Positions 8,864 to 18,702 are shown, counted from the stretch's first letter. The stretch is 56,095 bases of DNA from an uncultured Candidatus Saccharibacteria bacterium (GCA_946638615.1 CAMPBO010000004.1:1-56095); one strand, 5' to 3'. The notes: generated from the letters alone by a model not told the origin. Translations and numbers: made by a program.

Positions 8864-9097
8864 ATGGGTGTAATTGTAAATAAAGAAAATAGTAAAGATA
8901 AATTATCTAGACGAATTAATGCAGATCTTCGGACAAAGATGGCTGAAGGAGTGGGTGTAATTGACGGTGAAACTCCTGACTTGGTTGATGAATCGGAATA
9001 TGTGAAGGATTTTAAAAAAACTAGCAAGTTTGGCTGGGTATGGGTTGTTTTAATTGTGTTAGCAATACTTTCTTTGATTTCGATCGCCTTCTTTTGA
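8864..9097 (+). CDS. Small C-terminally anchored membrane protein, unknown
   Basis: 77 residues. Residues 1-53 are charged and hydrophilic; residues 55-76 are a single hydrophobic helix (WVWVVLIVLAILSLISIAFF) that runs to the C-terminus, so this is a tail-anchored protein with the bulk in the cytoplasm. There are no cysteines and no recognisable domain. The promoter is the plus-strand arm of the mirror pair and the ribosome site is weak (tagga). It precedes the large membrane protein at 9127, which has its own -10, so a partnership is possible but not shown. Confidence 0.65.
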   Translation: MGVIVNKENSKDKLSRRINADLRTKMAEGVGVIDGETPDLVDESEYVKDFKKTSKFGWVWVVLIVLAILSLISIAFF

Positions 9098-9114
9098 ATT
9101 TAGCATAAGTATGA

Positions 9115-9120
9115 TAATAT
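9115..9120 (+). promoter_or_regulatory. -10 element abutting the start of the 1018-aa gene
   Basis: TGATAATAT with the hexamer TAATAT at 9115-9120, only 6 nt before the ATG at 9127. Transcription would start at or within a base of the start codon, predicting a leaderless mRNA. Confidence 0.6.
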
Positions 9121-9126
9121 AGGTGT

Positions 9127-12100
9127 ATGGATGATGGGCTAAAAAAAAATGACCCTTATCGTGGGATGCAGTCTGGCGTAGATGAAATAAAGCCTGGTTT
9201 TTTGCATAATAATAAATCGGCAGAACGCAAAGAAACTGAATCTAAAGGAGCGGCTAGTGATTTAAAATCAGCAGAGAATACTGCTGGAGCCGAAGTGCCT
9301 ACACGATTTGAAACTGGGCTTACTGATATTAGACGAAATGAGGAAGATGCAGGAGGACTTTATTCAGGTGTAGGACGTAAATCTGAAAAAAGAAAGCAGA
9401 GGGGTTTCAAGTGGATTCTAAAAAAACGTGGACCAATTATAGCAATACTAATGCTGATTTTTGGCACTGGCGGAATTATGGGGGCAACGCAATTATTCCA
9501 ACCGTTTAGTTTATTGGCGCAATTTCAAGAAACTTTCAATTCGATGCATACTTCGGCAAATATGCGATCAGATACGTTTTTTAGAATGCAGATGGATACG
9601 GGACGATATAAAAATCCGATTCAAAACAAATGGTCTGTTTTCAGTGGTGAGACTTTTAAAATAACTTCTAGCCAACGAACTAGACTAGCAGCTCAAGGGA
9701 TAGAGTACGACGGCAATTATGATGGTACTGGTATGCGAGTGCTTAAATTTGATGATGGTACTGGAAAAATTCAAATTGTAACAGCCGATGCTGATACTGC
9801 TAATAAAATAGGTAACGGTGCGGTAGAGTTTAGAAAAATTTACGCAGAAAATGCGGATTTTTTCAATGGTTATAATAAGGGCTCAATGACTTGGCGAGGA
9901 GCAATTACGAATTGGTTCGGAACGATGACGGCGAAATTTTTAAGTAGTAATAAAATTACGCGAAATATGTTCAAAGATTTCCAGAAAAAAGTGGCCGAAT
10001 CAAACGATGGTAATACGCGACGAGTAGCACAGGAAATTATGGCGCGGGGTACGGAAGAAATTAGTGAGGGAGGAATGAAAGTGATTGGCGCCGAAGAGGA
10101 AAAAATAGAAGGCGAGGACGGTAAATTAAAAGGCACGGGCAAATATAATACAAACGAAAATGCGCCAGAGCCTACTAAATCTAGACGAATGGACTTCCAG
10201 ACTGCCAGTGCTGAAAATGGTTATAGTACGGTTGCGAACAAATTAAATGACATTGGAGGAAAGGTACAAAAAGGGGCAAACGTTGCTTGTACGATTATGA
10301 ATACGATGGGAGCCATCAGCTTGTTAGTCACGGCAAGTGAGGCATTACAGATTATTAATTTAACTACGGCATATTTTGAAACAATTGATAAGGTGAAAGC
10401 TGGATATGGCGATGATGCACCAATTCATGTTCTAACTAATGCTTTAAACACGAATACCGTTAACACTAATGCCACATTGGTTTTTAAAGAAAAAGCAGGC
10501 ACGGCTGGTGATGATACGGGTCTGGAAACGGATTATATTAAAACTAATAAAACTGCTATGCAAGCTAGTGGAATTACGGCGTTGTATGGTGGTGGGGCAA
10601 TAAACCCGAACGACCCGAGTGTGCTAAGTTTTAACCCAACGGCGATGATTAATAAAGTGGTTGGTGGTATTGGAGTTAGCATGGACGCATTCAAAGGTTG
10701 TGCTTTGACAAAAATTGTTTCAAACGCCATAACAACAACCACTGATGCTTTGAGTATTGCGGCTTGTCTTGCGGGCGTGTTGGGCGCTACAGTGACGTTC
10801 GGTGCTACGATAGTAGCTGGATGTGGCGAATTGGCTTTTAAGACTTTAAAAGGAATTGGTTGGGGAATCATAATTGGAGTTACAGTTGCGACGGTTATTT
10901 CTACCATTACGCCTGTCGTTGCCAATATGTTGTCGCGTGATTTGATTTCAGAACTTGGTGGCGAAGATTTGGGTAATGCGTTAGCTTCGGGTGCAAACAT
11001 GTATCTTGGTAATACACATCGTTGGAATGGTGGGTCGTTATCGAATTATAAGCAATATAAGGATTTTGCGATCGCCCAGAATCAAGTGATTGCGGAAAAT
11101 GCGAAATATGAGCGACAAACAAAAAGCCCGTTTGACCCCACGTCAAAATATACATTTATGGGAACTTTGCTTACGCAGATGATGAGCTTTTTATCAGTTC
11201 ATTCTTTGATGAGCACGATTTCAGCTACTAGTTCGGTTGTCTCGTCTTCAATTGTGGCGATGAGTCCGACAGCTGCCGCATATGATATTTCTAAAGATTT
11301 ACCAAATTTAGAAGATTATGAAAAAACTTGTCCATACCTTGCTTCTATTGGGGCAGTGGGAGATGCATATTGTAATCCTTATGCTATTACTGATATGTCT
11401 ACGATGGATTATGACCCAGGCGAAGATGTGATTGCCAAGCTAGCATCGGAGGGAAATTTTCTAGACGAGACGAAAGATTTTACTAATAGTAATGGTGAAG
11501 TTGTAAGCAATGTAATTATAAATGGTAATTCTGATTTAGCAAAATATATTTTGTTTTGCGATAATCGTACTTCAGCGTTTGGGATTGCTGATCAAAATAT
11601 TGTAAACGAAGTGAGTAGTTGGGGGTCGATTGATACGGGTTCGAGTTTTGTCAACAGTATGGTCAATTCAGCAATTGGCGCGGTGCCAGTTATAGGCGAT
11701 GTGATTGACGTTGTCAGTAACCAGATATCATTGGAGAATGTAGGCTATGTGAGTGGCGAATCCTGTGTGGCTGGGAATAACGTGGACGCGGCGTCCTCGC
11801 CAAACTGGGAAAAAGCAAAATATTATCAACGCTTTATCGAGGATCAATCTCTGGCTGAATCGATGGGCGTAATCGAAGAGTCAGCGGTGACAGCATACTT
11901 AAATGATTATTACGAAAAAAATCCTTTGGATAATTCTTACGAGGGGATGTTGGCGCGATATTCTGGGCTTGATAAAGAGACGGTGATTGCTTTACTTGAT
12001 TTGATTGACTACGGTAATTACATTGCTTCCTATCATCCAGAAGAAAGGTATGCTTTTGGCGCGCCAGCGGTAAAAATTGAAGAAGAAATGAATTTTAATA

Positions 12101-12183
12101 GTGAGAATATTGCTGGAAATTATTATGTCCTACTAGACAAAATCATTTTTTTCGATGTACGAAACCGTAGTTTTGCAGTATAA
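9127..12183 (+). CDS. Large multi-pass membrane protein, function unknown
   Basis: 1018 residues. The first 100 are hydrophilic and end in a strongly basic patch (KSEKRKQRGFKWILKKRG) directly before a hydrophobic helix at about 103-124. Further hydrophobic stretches are near 386-410, 543-572, 577-601 and 680-713, separated by large hydrophilic segments. Several Cys lie in the second half (TCPYLAS, DAYCNP, GESCVAGN), suggesting exposed disulfide-bonded parts. A run of Gly/Ala-rich helices around 540-600 is reminiscent of polytopic channel subunits of secretion systems, but I cannot match it to VirB6 or any family. It ends 7 nt before pheS, whose -10 overlaps its stop codon. Confidence 0.75.
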   Translation: MDDGLKKNDPYRGMQSGVDEIKPGFLHNNKSAERKETESKGAASDLKSAENTAGAEVPTRFETGLTDIRRNEEDAGGLYSGVGRKSEKRKQRGFKWILKKRGPIIAILMLIFGTGGIMGATQLFQPFSLLAQFQETFNSMHTSANMRSDTFFRMQMDTGRYKNPIQNKWSVFSGETFKITSSQRTRLAAQGIEYDGNYDGTGMRVLKFDDGTGKIQIVTADADTANKIGNGAVEFRKIYAENADFFNGYNKGSMTWRGAITNWFGTMTAKFLSSNKITRNMFKDFQKKVAESNDGNTRRVAQEIMARGTEEISEGGMKVIGAEEEKIEGEDGKLKGTGKYNTNENAPEPTKSRRMDFQTASAENGYSTVANKLNDIGGKVQKGANVACTIMNTMGAISLLVTASEALQIINLTTAYFETIDKVKAGYGDDAPIHVLTNALNTNTVNTNATLVFKEKAGTAGDDTGLETDYIKTNKTAMQASGITALYGGGAINPNDPSVLSFNPTAMINKVVGGIGVSMDAFKGCALTKIVSNAITTTTDALSIAACLAGVLGATVTFGATIVAGCGELAFKTLKGIGWGIIIGVTVATVISTITPVVANMLSRDLISELGGEDLGNALASGANMYLGNTHRWNGGSLSNYKQYKDFAIAQNQVIAENAKYERQTKSPFDPTSKYTFMGTLLTQMMSFLSVHSLMSTISATSSVVSSSIVAMSPTAAAYDISKDLPNLEDYEKTCPYLASIGAVGDAYCNPYAITDMSTMDYDPGEDVIAKLASEGNFLDETKDFTNSNGEVVSNVIINGNSDLAKYILFCDNRTSAFGIADQNIVNEVSSWGSIDTGSSFVNSMVNSAIGAVPVIGDVIDVVSNQISLENVGYVSGESCVAGNNVDAASSPNWEKAKYYQRFIEDQSLAESMGVIEESAVTAYLNDYYEKNPLDNSYEGMLARYSGLDKETVIALLDLIDYGNYIASYHPEERYAFGAPAVKIEEEMNFNSENIAGNYYVLLDKIIFFDVRNRSFAV

Positions 12184-12184
12184 T
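12179..12184 (+). promoter_or_regulatory. -10 element for pheS overlapping the upstream stop codon
   Basis: TATAAT at 12179-12184 contains the TAA stop of the preceding gene and lies 6 nt before the pheS ATG at 12191, predicting a leaderless transcript. It is also the main argument for choosing 12191 as start. Confidence 0.6.
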
Positions 12185-12190
12185 ATAGGC

Positions 12191-13147
12191 ATGCAAGATC
12201 TTCAGAAACTAAAAGATGAATTAAAAGCAATAAATGGTGAATATGCTGGGATTCGTGATGTTCCAGTGGAAGAGCGGGCGGAATTTGGTCGTAAGCTAAA
12301 TGAAAAAAAGCAATCTATTCTTGCGAAAATCGCAGAAGTTGAGCAAGCAGCAATTGATGAAATGGTCGAGCCAATTGATGTGACGGCTTGGTCAGGAGTA
12401 AATGAACTGATACCAGAATTTTATTCGGTTACGGCGGGTTCAAAACACCCTTTAATGACAGAACTTGATCGAGTAATTGATATCTATCAAATGATGGGTT
12501 TTGATGTGATAGAATCACGGCAACTTGACGATGAATTTCATATGTTTGATTCTTTGAATTTTCCAAAAGAGCATCCAGCGCGGGACGGCTACGATACTTT
12601 TAGAACCGAGGAAGGATTAATCCCGCCAGCGCATACTTCAACGATGCAGCATCGGGTATTAAAGAATTTCAAGTCGAATTTAGATGAGGGTAAAGCGATT
12701 GCGGTAGTGGTTCCTGGTCGAGTGTTTAGAAATGAAGATGTGGATGCGACGCACGAGCATACATTTTATCAGTGTGAGGGGGTGTATGTTTCGGAAACTT
12801 GTACGCTTGGTGATATGTTGGGGATTTTGCGGGAATTTTTCGAGAAGTACTATGAGCAAAAATTAAATATTCGGACTCAACCAGGGTATTTTCCATTCAC
12901 TGAACCAAGTCTAGAATTTATGATCGAAAAGCCAAAGGCTCTCGGCGGGAAGAAAGGTGATTTTTTGGAAATGCTTGGATGTGGGATGATTCATCCAAAT
13001 GTGTTAAAGATGGCTGGAATTGATCCTGTGAAGTATCATGGGTTTGCTTGGGGCGGTGGAATTGACCGTCTAGTTATGCTAAGATACGGGCTAGAAGATG
13101 TGAGAAACTTTGAATCGGGTAATCTTAATTTCTTGAGGGAGTTTTAA
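12191..13147 (+). CDS. pheS: Phenylalanyl-tRNA synthetase alpha subunit
   Basis: 318 residues from the start chosen here; the ORF track begins 12 codons earlier at 12155, but that part lies inside the upstream gene and across the -10 element. It is the class II catalytic subunit of the alpha2beta2 enzyme that charges tRNA-Phe. Motif 2 is in HTSTMQHRVL and GRVFRNEDVDATHEHTF, motif 3 is GFAWGGGIDRLVMLRYG near the C-terminus. The N-terminal coiled coil (about residues 1-75) that grips the tRNA is present. pheT begins at the next base after the stop, so the two subunits are translated together. Confidence 0.95.
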   Translation: MQDLQKLKDELKAINGEYAGIRDVPVEERAEFGRKLNEKKQSILAKIAEVEQAAIDEMVEPIDVTAWSGVNELIPEFYSVTAGSKHPLMTELDRVIDIYQMMGFDVIESRQLDDEFHMFDSLNFPKEHPARDGYDTFRTEEGLIPPAHTSTMQHRVLKNFKSNLDEGKAIAVVVPGRVFRNEDVDATHEHTFYQCEGVYVSETCTLGDMLGILREFFEKYYEQKLNIRTQPGYFPFTEPSLEFMIEKPKALGGKKGDFLEMLGCGMIHPNVLKMAGIDPVKYHGFAWGGGIDRLVMLRYGLEDVRNFESGNLNFLREF

Positions 13148-15556
13148 ATGAAAATTTCGCTGAATTGGTTAAAAAAATACGTTAATGTTCCAGAAGAAAT
13201 TTCAAATGAAGAATTGATTCGTTTGATAGGCGCGCGTTTAGTTGAAGTTGAGGGCGTAATTGATGAAACACATAAGTACGATAATGTATATGTAGTACGG
13301 GTAGAAAGTGCTGAGAAGATTCCAGATACACACCTAACGCTTTGCCAAATTAATGATGGCGGTACGGAACTTATACAAGTGGTTTGTGGGGCACCAAATG
13401 TACGCGAAGGGATGCTTGCGGTTTGGATAAAACCTGGTGCAATTGTGCCAGCATCGGTTCATGAAGATGCGCCGTTTGTGATTGGTAAGCGTAAAATGCT
13501 CGGCAAATATGATTCTTGTGGTATGCTTGCTGGTGCAGATGAGTTGGATTTTGGCGGTAAGCATGATAAGATTGCGGAAATTAATCCAGAAATTGCAAAA
13601 CCAGGCGACTTATTAGCAGATGTGTTTGGGCTTAATGATTTGATTTTGGAGATCGAGAATAAATCTTTAACACATCGACCAGACACTTTTGGAATTATTG
13701 GTTTTGCGAGGGAAGTAGCAGGAATTTTGGGCAAAAAATTTAATGAGCCTGAATTTTTATTTAAAGAAGAAGTTTTCCCGGAAGGATTTTTGATTGAAAC
13801 AAAAGAAGGTCTTTCTAGTGTCAGTTCGAACTTAGAGATTGAAATAAAGGACGCTTCAATCTGTCCACGTTATACTGCGGCGGTGATTAAAGTAAATGAG
13901 GCTACAGAAGAAGACAAATATCTTTCTGAAGTGAAAATTTTACTTGCAAAATCAGGGATGCAAACAGTATCAAAAATAGTTGATGTAACAAACTATCTAA
14001 TGCTTTTGACTGGCCAGCCGTTACACGCTTTTGACTACGATAAGTTTTTGAGTGTAGGCGACAGTGGTTCTCCGAAGGTTGTAGTTCGTAATGCTAAAGA
14101 CGGTGAGAAAATTGAACTACTAGACGGAGAACAGATAATTTGTAATCCAAGCGACATTTTAATTACAGCTAATAATGTTCCAGTCGCAATGGCTGGAGCG
14201 ATGGGCGGAAAAAATACAGAAATCGATGAAAACACTAAAAATATTTTACTAGAATCGGCGACTTTTAGTTTGTATAATTTACGTAAAACTCAAATGGCAC
14301 ACGGGATTTTTACTGAAGCGATTACGAGATTTACGAAAGGTGTACCAGCAGGGGGAACTTTTAATGTTTTGGCAGAGGCGGTTCGTGAAATTAATGGCAA
14401 GCCATTGGAACTTTGTGATAAATTCTTAAACGTTAAACCTGTCGATGCCATAAAAATTACAACAGACGAAATAAATGATTTGCTTGGAACGGGGTACGAT
14501 AAAGAATTAATAGTGAAGACCTTAGAGAATGTTGGGTTTATGATAACTTTTGTTGACTCAAAGCAAATAATTGTCGAAACTCCATTTTGGCGAACTGATA
14601 CTCATATTAAAGAAGATATTATTGAGGAAGTAGGACGGTTGCTCGGATATGACAATATCAAACCGACTTTACCTTTGCATGCTACAGCAAATAAAAATGC
14701 GCTGTTTACGCTAAAAAGTGAACTTCGTGATAAGCTATCAAAACTTGGTGCAAATGAACTTTTGACTTATAGTTTTGTTAGTGAAAATTTGCTTAAGAGG
14801 GCTAATCAAGATTTAAAGAACTCATACAAAATCGTAAACTCAATTAGTCCAGAATTACAATACGTACGTCAATCAATTATACCTAACCTGCTCGATAAAA
14901 CTTTCTTGAATGAAAAATTACCAGTTGAAAAATTTGCAATTTTTGAAATGAATAAAGTTTATCAAAAAAATTGGGGTTTAGATGAAGAGGCTGTACCAAT
15001 TGAGAAAATACATCTTGGTTTCGTGGTGGCAGAACGAAAAAATTGCGAAACGGCATATTATAAAGCTAAGAAATACATTAATAAAATATTTGAAGATTAT
15101 GGAATTGAGGTAATTTATTCTCCGCTAAAAATAAAAACTGCCGAAACTATGCCATTTGAGCCAAAGCGTTCAGCTGAAATAAGAATAAAAGCTCAACCAG
15201 ACGTATTGATAGGTGTTGTAGGTGAATTTAAAAAATCCGTGAAGAATAGCTTTAAACTGGCAGACTATTTGGCTGGTTTTGAGATTGATCTTGAAACACT
15301 TTTGGCGAACAAATCTCATGAACACAAAATAACGGTTACAAAGAAAGAAAAGCGAGATTTAACTGTTGTTACCGAAGGCTCTTACGATGATGTTAAAAAC
15401 AAAATTGAAAAGATACTATCCGATAATGGTGTCTTTGCTAAAATTATTCCAGGAGCGATATATCTGCCAGAAAATTCCACCAAAAAACATATTACTGTCC
15501 ATCTAGAGTTTACCAATTACAATGAAGATGTAATGCAGAAACTTGAAAATTTGTAA
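13148..15556 (+). CDS. pheT: Phenylalanyl-tRNA synthetase beta subunit
   Basis: 802 residues, the normal length. Domains in order: N-terminal segment beginning MKISLNWLKKYV, the EMAP/OB-fold tRNA-binding insertion (about 40-150, with the ICxAPNVR-like VVCGAPNVREG), the B3/B4 editing domain (about 200-400), the B5 domain (near 410-480), the catalytic-like domain (HIKEDIIEEVGRLLGYDNI) and the C-terminal ferredoxin-like anticodon-binding domain (KREKRDLTVV-type start near 735). It starts directly after pheS with gagggag as ribosome site. The stop codon lies within the -35 of the ftsE promoter. Confidence 0.95.
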   Translation: MKISLNWLKKYVNVPEEISNEELIRLIGARLVEVEGVIDETHKYDNVYVVRVESAEKIPDTHLTLCQINDGGTELIQVVCGAPNVREGMLAVWIKPGAIVPASVHEDAPFVIGKRKMLGKYDSCGMLAGADELDFGGKHDKIAEINPEIAKPGDLLADVFGLNDLILEIENKSLTHRPDTFGIIGFAREVAGILGKKFNEPEFLFKEEVFPEGFLIETKEGLSSVSSNLEIEIKDASICPRYTAAVIKVNEATEEDKYLSEVKILLAKSGMQTVSKIVDVTNYLMLLTGQPLHAFDYDKFLSVGDSGSPKVVVRNAKDGEKIELLDGEQIICNPSDILITANNVPVAMAGAMGGKNTEIDENTKNILLESATFSLYNLRKTQMAHGIFTEAITRFTKGVPAGGTFNVLAEAVREINGKPLELCDKFLNVKPVDAIKITTDEINDLLGTGYDKELIVKTLENVGFMITFVDSKQIIVETPFWRTDTHIKEDIIEEVGRLLGYDNIKPTLPLHATANKNALFTLKSELRDKLSKLGANELLTYSFVSENLLKRANQDLKNSYKIVNSISPELQYVRQSIIPNLLDKTFLNEKLPVEKFAIFEMNKVYQKNWGLDEEAVPIEKIHLGFVVAERKNCETAYYKAKKYINKIFEDYGIEVIYSPLKIKTAETMPFEPKRSAEIRIKAQPDVLIGVVGEFKKSVKNSFKLADYLAGFEIDLETLLANKSHEHKITVTKKEKRDLTVVTEGSYDDVKNKIEKILSDNGVFAKIIPGAIYLPENSTKKHITVHLEFTNYNEDVMQKLENL

Positions 15557-15579
15557 TAATAAAACGTTTATGTTAGAAT
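15551..15579 (+). promoter_or_regulatory. Promoter of ftsE
   Basis: TTGTAA (15551-15556, overlapping the pheT stop), 17-nt spacer, extended -10 TGTTAGAAT with the hexamer at 15574-15579. Only 7 nt separate it from the ftsE ATG, so a leaderless mRNA is predicted. Confidence 0.65.
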
Positions 15580-15586
15580 TAGAGTT

Positions 15587-16345
15587 ATGATATTGCTCGA
15601 TTCTGTCATAAAAAAATATCCTGGAGACAATGAGCCAGCGCTTGATTCGGTATCGCTACATATTGAACCAAATGAATTTGTATTTTTAGTAGGAAAATCT
15701 GGTGCTGGTAAATCTACGCTTATTAAAATGATAACTAAGGAAGAAATTCCTGATTCTGGTAAAATTATTGTTGGCGGTATAGACCTTGATTACGTAAAAA
15801 AACGTGATATTCCTGGGTATCGAAGAAGGCTAGGGGTTGTTTTTCAAGATTTTAAATTGTTACCTAGACGAACAGTATATGAAAATGTTGCTTTCGCACT
15901 TGAAATTGCTGGCATGAGCGGTAAAGAAATTCGTAAAACGGTGCCAAAAGTACTTGAGTTAGTAGATCTACTAGATCAGGCAAAAAAATTCCCAGATCAA
16001 TTGTCGGGTGGTCAGCAACAACGAGTGTCGATTGCACGTTCGGTGGCAAGACAGCCGAAGATTTTGATTGCCGATGAGCCGACTGCTAATCTAGATAAGT
16101 TGACTACCGAGGAAATTATTGGGCTTCTAAAAAAGATTAATGATTTCGGGACAACTATACTTGTCACGACGCATAACGAAAATATAGTAAATACTTTGCA
16201 AAAGCGCGTAGTTACTTTAAAAGATGGCAAGATAGTGAATGATCAAAAAAGCCATGGCATCTATGAGCTAAGCGGAGCGAAAATTCCTGTACGTAGAGTG
16301 CAAACTCCAGGTCATGCTTTGAAACAGAAAAGAAGGGTAGCTTAA
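15587..16345 (+). CDS. ftsE: Cell-division ATP-binding protein FtsE
   Basis: 252 residues, ABC ATPase that pairs with FtsX at the division septum and transmits ATP hydrolysis through the membrane to a periplasmic or extracellular hydrolase. Walker A is GKSGAGKST near residue 37, the Q-loop is VVFQDFKLL, the signature is LSGGQQQR near residue 140 and Walker B is ILIADEPTANLD, followed by the H-loop TTHN. A basic tail of about 30 residues extends past the usual FtsE end. The TAA stop overlaps the ftsX ATG (TAATG), implying coupled translation. Confidence 0.95.
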   Translation: MILLDSVIKKYPGDNEPALDSVSLHIEPNEFVFLVGKSGAGKSTLIKMITKEEIPDSGKIIVGGIDLDYVKKRDIPGYRRRLGVVFQDFKLLPRRTVYENVAFALEIAGMSGKEIRKTVPKVLELVDLLDQAKKFPDQLSGGQQQRVSIARSVARQPKILIADEPTANLDKLTTEEIIGLLKKINDFGTTILVTTHNENIVNTLQKRVVTLKDGKIVNDQKSHGIYELSGAKIPVRRVQTPGHALKQKRRVA

Positions 16346-17376
16346 TGATGAAAGACAAAATAACAAATAACGAAAAAATAAAAAAGATTTCTAAAGCGAG
16401 TCTAAAAAAAATACGCAAGAATCAGAAGCGTAATGTGGCCAGAGAAAAAACCCGAATCGTTAAATACGGAATTCGAAGTTTTTCTAGAAACATTTGGCTT
16501 TCGACAGCAGCAACAGTGGTGATGGCATTTACACTAATTATTTTATTTGTAACAATTGTTGCAAGCGTAATTTTAACAAATACTGCCGAGATGATGAAAG
16601 ATAAAATAGATATTACGATTTATTTAAAACCTGGGACTTCGGTAGAAACTTTGAAAGAATTAACCGAAACGATTTTAAAGGACCCGAATATTAAAAGTGT
16701 CGTAACTTCAACTTCGGAAGATGAGTATGCAAAGTTTTTGGAAGATAACGCAGGAAGCGAAGAGATTGTTAATGTTCTCGATGAAGAAATGACAGCATTA
16801 ATGATAAAAAAGATGCAGTCAACGATGAGGATTAAAGTCTATAATATAGATAACCTAGATAGTGTTAAAAACCTAGTAGCGACTGAAGATATTTTTGTCA
16901 AAAATATTGATAAAGATAAATCTCCAACTTATGACGTGAATCAAGCTGAAATTGCAACAATTACATCTTGGGCACGAATTGCGCGAACTGGAGGGATTGT
17001 ACTTGGTGCTGTTTTCTTGGTGGTATCGATTTTGATAATTTTTAGTACAATTCGGATGGCGATTTTTTCAAGACGTGAAGAAATCTATATGATGAAGCTG
17101 GTCGGGGCTGATAAAAGTTTTATTCGTGGGCCATTTTTGGTTGAAGCGGAAATTTGCGGTATGATTGCTGGAATTGTTGCTGCAACGGTTTCTTATTTCG
17201 GATTTGAGTTCTTGGCACCAAAGCTTAGTAGTTATGGTATTAATATGAGTTCGACCATTGAACTGATGCACTCAAATAAATTGATTTTAGTATATTTGGT
17301 GTTTATTTTGGCAGGTGTAATTATTGGTAGGATTTCGGCAAGGCTTGCCATTTCAAAATATTTGAATAAAGCTTAA
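16345..17376 (+). CDS. ftsX: Cell-division protein FtsX
   Basis: 343 residues. The N-terminal cytoplasmic tail is about 55 residues and strongly basic. The first transmembrane helix lies near 57-80, an extracellular loop of about 130 residues follows (PKIDITIYLKPGT... the FtsX ECD), and three further helices make up the FtsX/MacB permease fold (about 210-340), with the MKLVGADKSFIRGPF coupling motif. An alternative ATG lies one codon in (16348). The gene order ftsE-ftsX-CHAP hydrolase is the classical arrangement in which the FtsX loop activates a PcsB-type murein hydrolase. Confidence 0.93.
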   Translation: MMKDKITNNEKIKKISKASLKKIRKNQKRNVAREKTRIVKYGIRSFSRNIWLSTAATVVMAFTLIILFVTIVASVILTNTAEMMKDKIDITIYLKPGTSVETLKELTETILKDPNIKSVVTSTSEDEYAKFLEDNAGSEEIVNVLDEEMTALMIKKMQSTMRIKVYNIDNLDSVKNLVATEDIFVKNIDKDKSPTYDVNQAEIATITSWARIARTGGIVLGAVFLVVSILIIFSTIRMAIFSRREEIYMMKLVGADKSFIRGPFLVEAEICGMIAGIVAATVSYFGFEFLAPKLSSYGINMSSTIELMHSNKLILVYLVFILAGVIIGRISARLAISKYLNKA

Positions 17377-17380
17377 GCTA

Positions 17381-17409
17381 TTGTTTTTTGGTTACGCTTA
17401 TACTATAAT
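17381..17409 (+). promoter_or_regulatory. Promoter of the CHAP hydrolase gene
   Basis: TTGTTT (17381-17386), 17-nt spacer, TATAAT (17404-17409). The short leader carries AAGGAG at 17417-17422. Confidence 0.65.
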
Positions 17410-17430
17410 CAGTATGAAGGAGTGTTTCCT

Positions 17431-18702
17431 ATGAATGAAAAAAAACAAAAATCTGGCAAAAGGGTGCAAATAGGACGACGCGTTATTTTGTTTTTGTTGT
17501 GTTTTCTTAGCGGATCCATTGTATTAACAGCTGGTTTAATAGACGAGAAAAATGCGGAAGGATACGTAAATGAACGGGCTTGCAATATGGATCCTGCTTG
17601 TGTTGCGGCACGTGAAGCAGCCGAAGCGGCCAAAGCCGATGCGGATAAGGCGGCTGGAGCAGCAAGTCATTATCAGCAACAGGTTAATGCATTGAATGTT
17701 CAAATCGCTAATCTTGAACTTGATATTGCTAATACAGAAGCACAAATAAAAGACCTAAATAACCAAATCGATGAAGTCGAAGAGAAGCTAAAGACAGAAC
17801 AGGATGCATTGGCAGAAATTCTTATAAATATGCATTTTGAAAGCGATGTTGAACCTATTACTATATTGGCTGGCGCAAATTCAATTTCAGATTTGGCAGA
17901 GAGAGCAACTCGCAATGATGTTGCAAAACAACAGATTAGTGCAGTTGCAACTAAAATAAAAGCCCTGAAGGAGGAGTTGAAAGCAAATAGAGCGGAAGTA
18001 GAAAAACTTTTAGCTGAACAACGGTCGACTAAAGAGGGTCTATCATCCTTAAAATCAGAACAGCAAGCTCTAATTTTTAAATATCAAAATGATGCGGCGG
18101 CTTATGAGGCTAAAGCTAAGGCGGAAATGCAACGACAACAAGAATTAGCCCAACAGGTAATTGATGCGAACCCTGGGTTGTTTGGTGGCGATGCTTATAA
18201 CGGTGATGATCCGTATGCTCCGTGGTTGAAACGTACCTATGGAAAAACTTGCCCAACTTCAAACTGGTATTCGGGTAGCTATGCTTTGACTGGTATAGGT
18301 TGGTATTCATGTGAATGTACTAGTTATGTAGCTTATAGGTTCCAGCAAGCTTATGGTCGAATGATCCCGATGTGGCACAATGCTGCATATTGGAAGGGCT
18401 ACGCGGAGAAAAATTCAAATTATTATGTAGACAAAAACCCAACTGACGGTTCAATTGGTTGGACTGGTGTTGGTGAATTTGGCCATGTATTTTGGGTTGA
18501 GTATGTAAGCGGAGGGTATGTTTATATAACTGAATACAACAACTCTTCTGCTACAAAAAACTATCTAAAAAGTGCACTCGGTTATATTCCAGCCGATGAA
18601 TATTATGGTGGCACTAAATATGCTTATTGGTGGCGATTTGGCTCAAGAAAAGTTTCACTGGCTGAAGCTAGGAATAATTTTTGGTTTATTCATTTGAAAT
18701 AA
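17431..18702 (+). CDS. PcsB-like coiled-coil CHAP-domain peptidoglycan hydrolase
   Basis: 423 residues from the ATG at 17431, chosen because AAGGAG lies 8 nt upstream; the track start at 17422 is a GTG inside the ribosome site. Residues 10-40 form a signal anchor. Residues 55-250 are a long Ala/Gln/Glu-rich coiled coil, as in PcsB and RipC, which binds FtsX. Residues 260-420 are a CHAP amidase/endopeptidase domain with the catalytic Cys in YSCECTSYVAYRF and the His in EFGHVFWVEYV. It presumably cleaves septal peptidoglycan under FtsEX control; the neighbouring ftsEX genes support this strongly. Confidence 0.9.
   Translation: MNEKKQKSGKRVQIGRRVILFLLCFLSGSIVLTAGLIDEKNAEGYVNERACNMDPACVAAREAAEAAKADADKAAGAASHYQQQVNALNVQIANLELDIANTEAQIKDLNNQIDEVEEKLKTEQDALAEILINMHFESDVEPITILAGANSISDLAERATRNDVAKQQISAVATKIKALKEELKANRAEVEKLLAEQRSTKEGLSSLKSEQQALIFKYQNDAAAYEAKAKAEMQRQQELAQQVIDANPGLFGGDAYNGDDPYAPWLKRTYGKTCPTSNWYSGSYALTGIGWYSCECTSYVAYRFQQAYGRMIPMWHNAAYWKGYAEKNSNYYVDKNPTDGSIGWTGVGEFGHVFWVEYVSGGYVYITEYNNSSATKNYLKSALGYIPADEYYGGTKYAYWWRFGSRKVSLAEARNNFWFIHLK

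Noticed and set aside
10533-11000. 155-codon minus-strand ORF inside the 1018-residue gene
   Set aside because: Pro/Ile/Ala-rich shadow of the plus-strand coding sequence without ribosome site.
17414-17434. Six-codon upstream ORF (ATGAAGGAG...) overlapping the CHAP gene start
   Set aside because: Its ATG lies only 4 nt after the -10 and upstream of the likely transcription start, so it is probably not transcribed.
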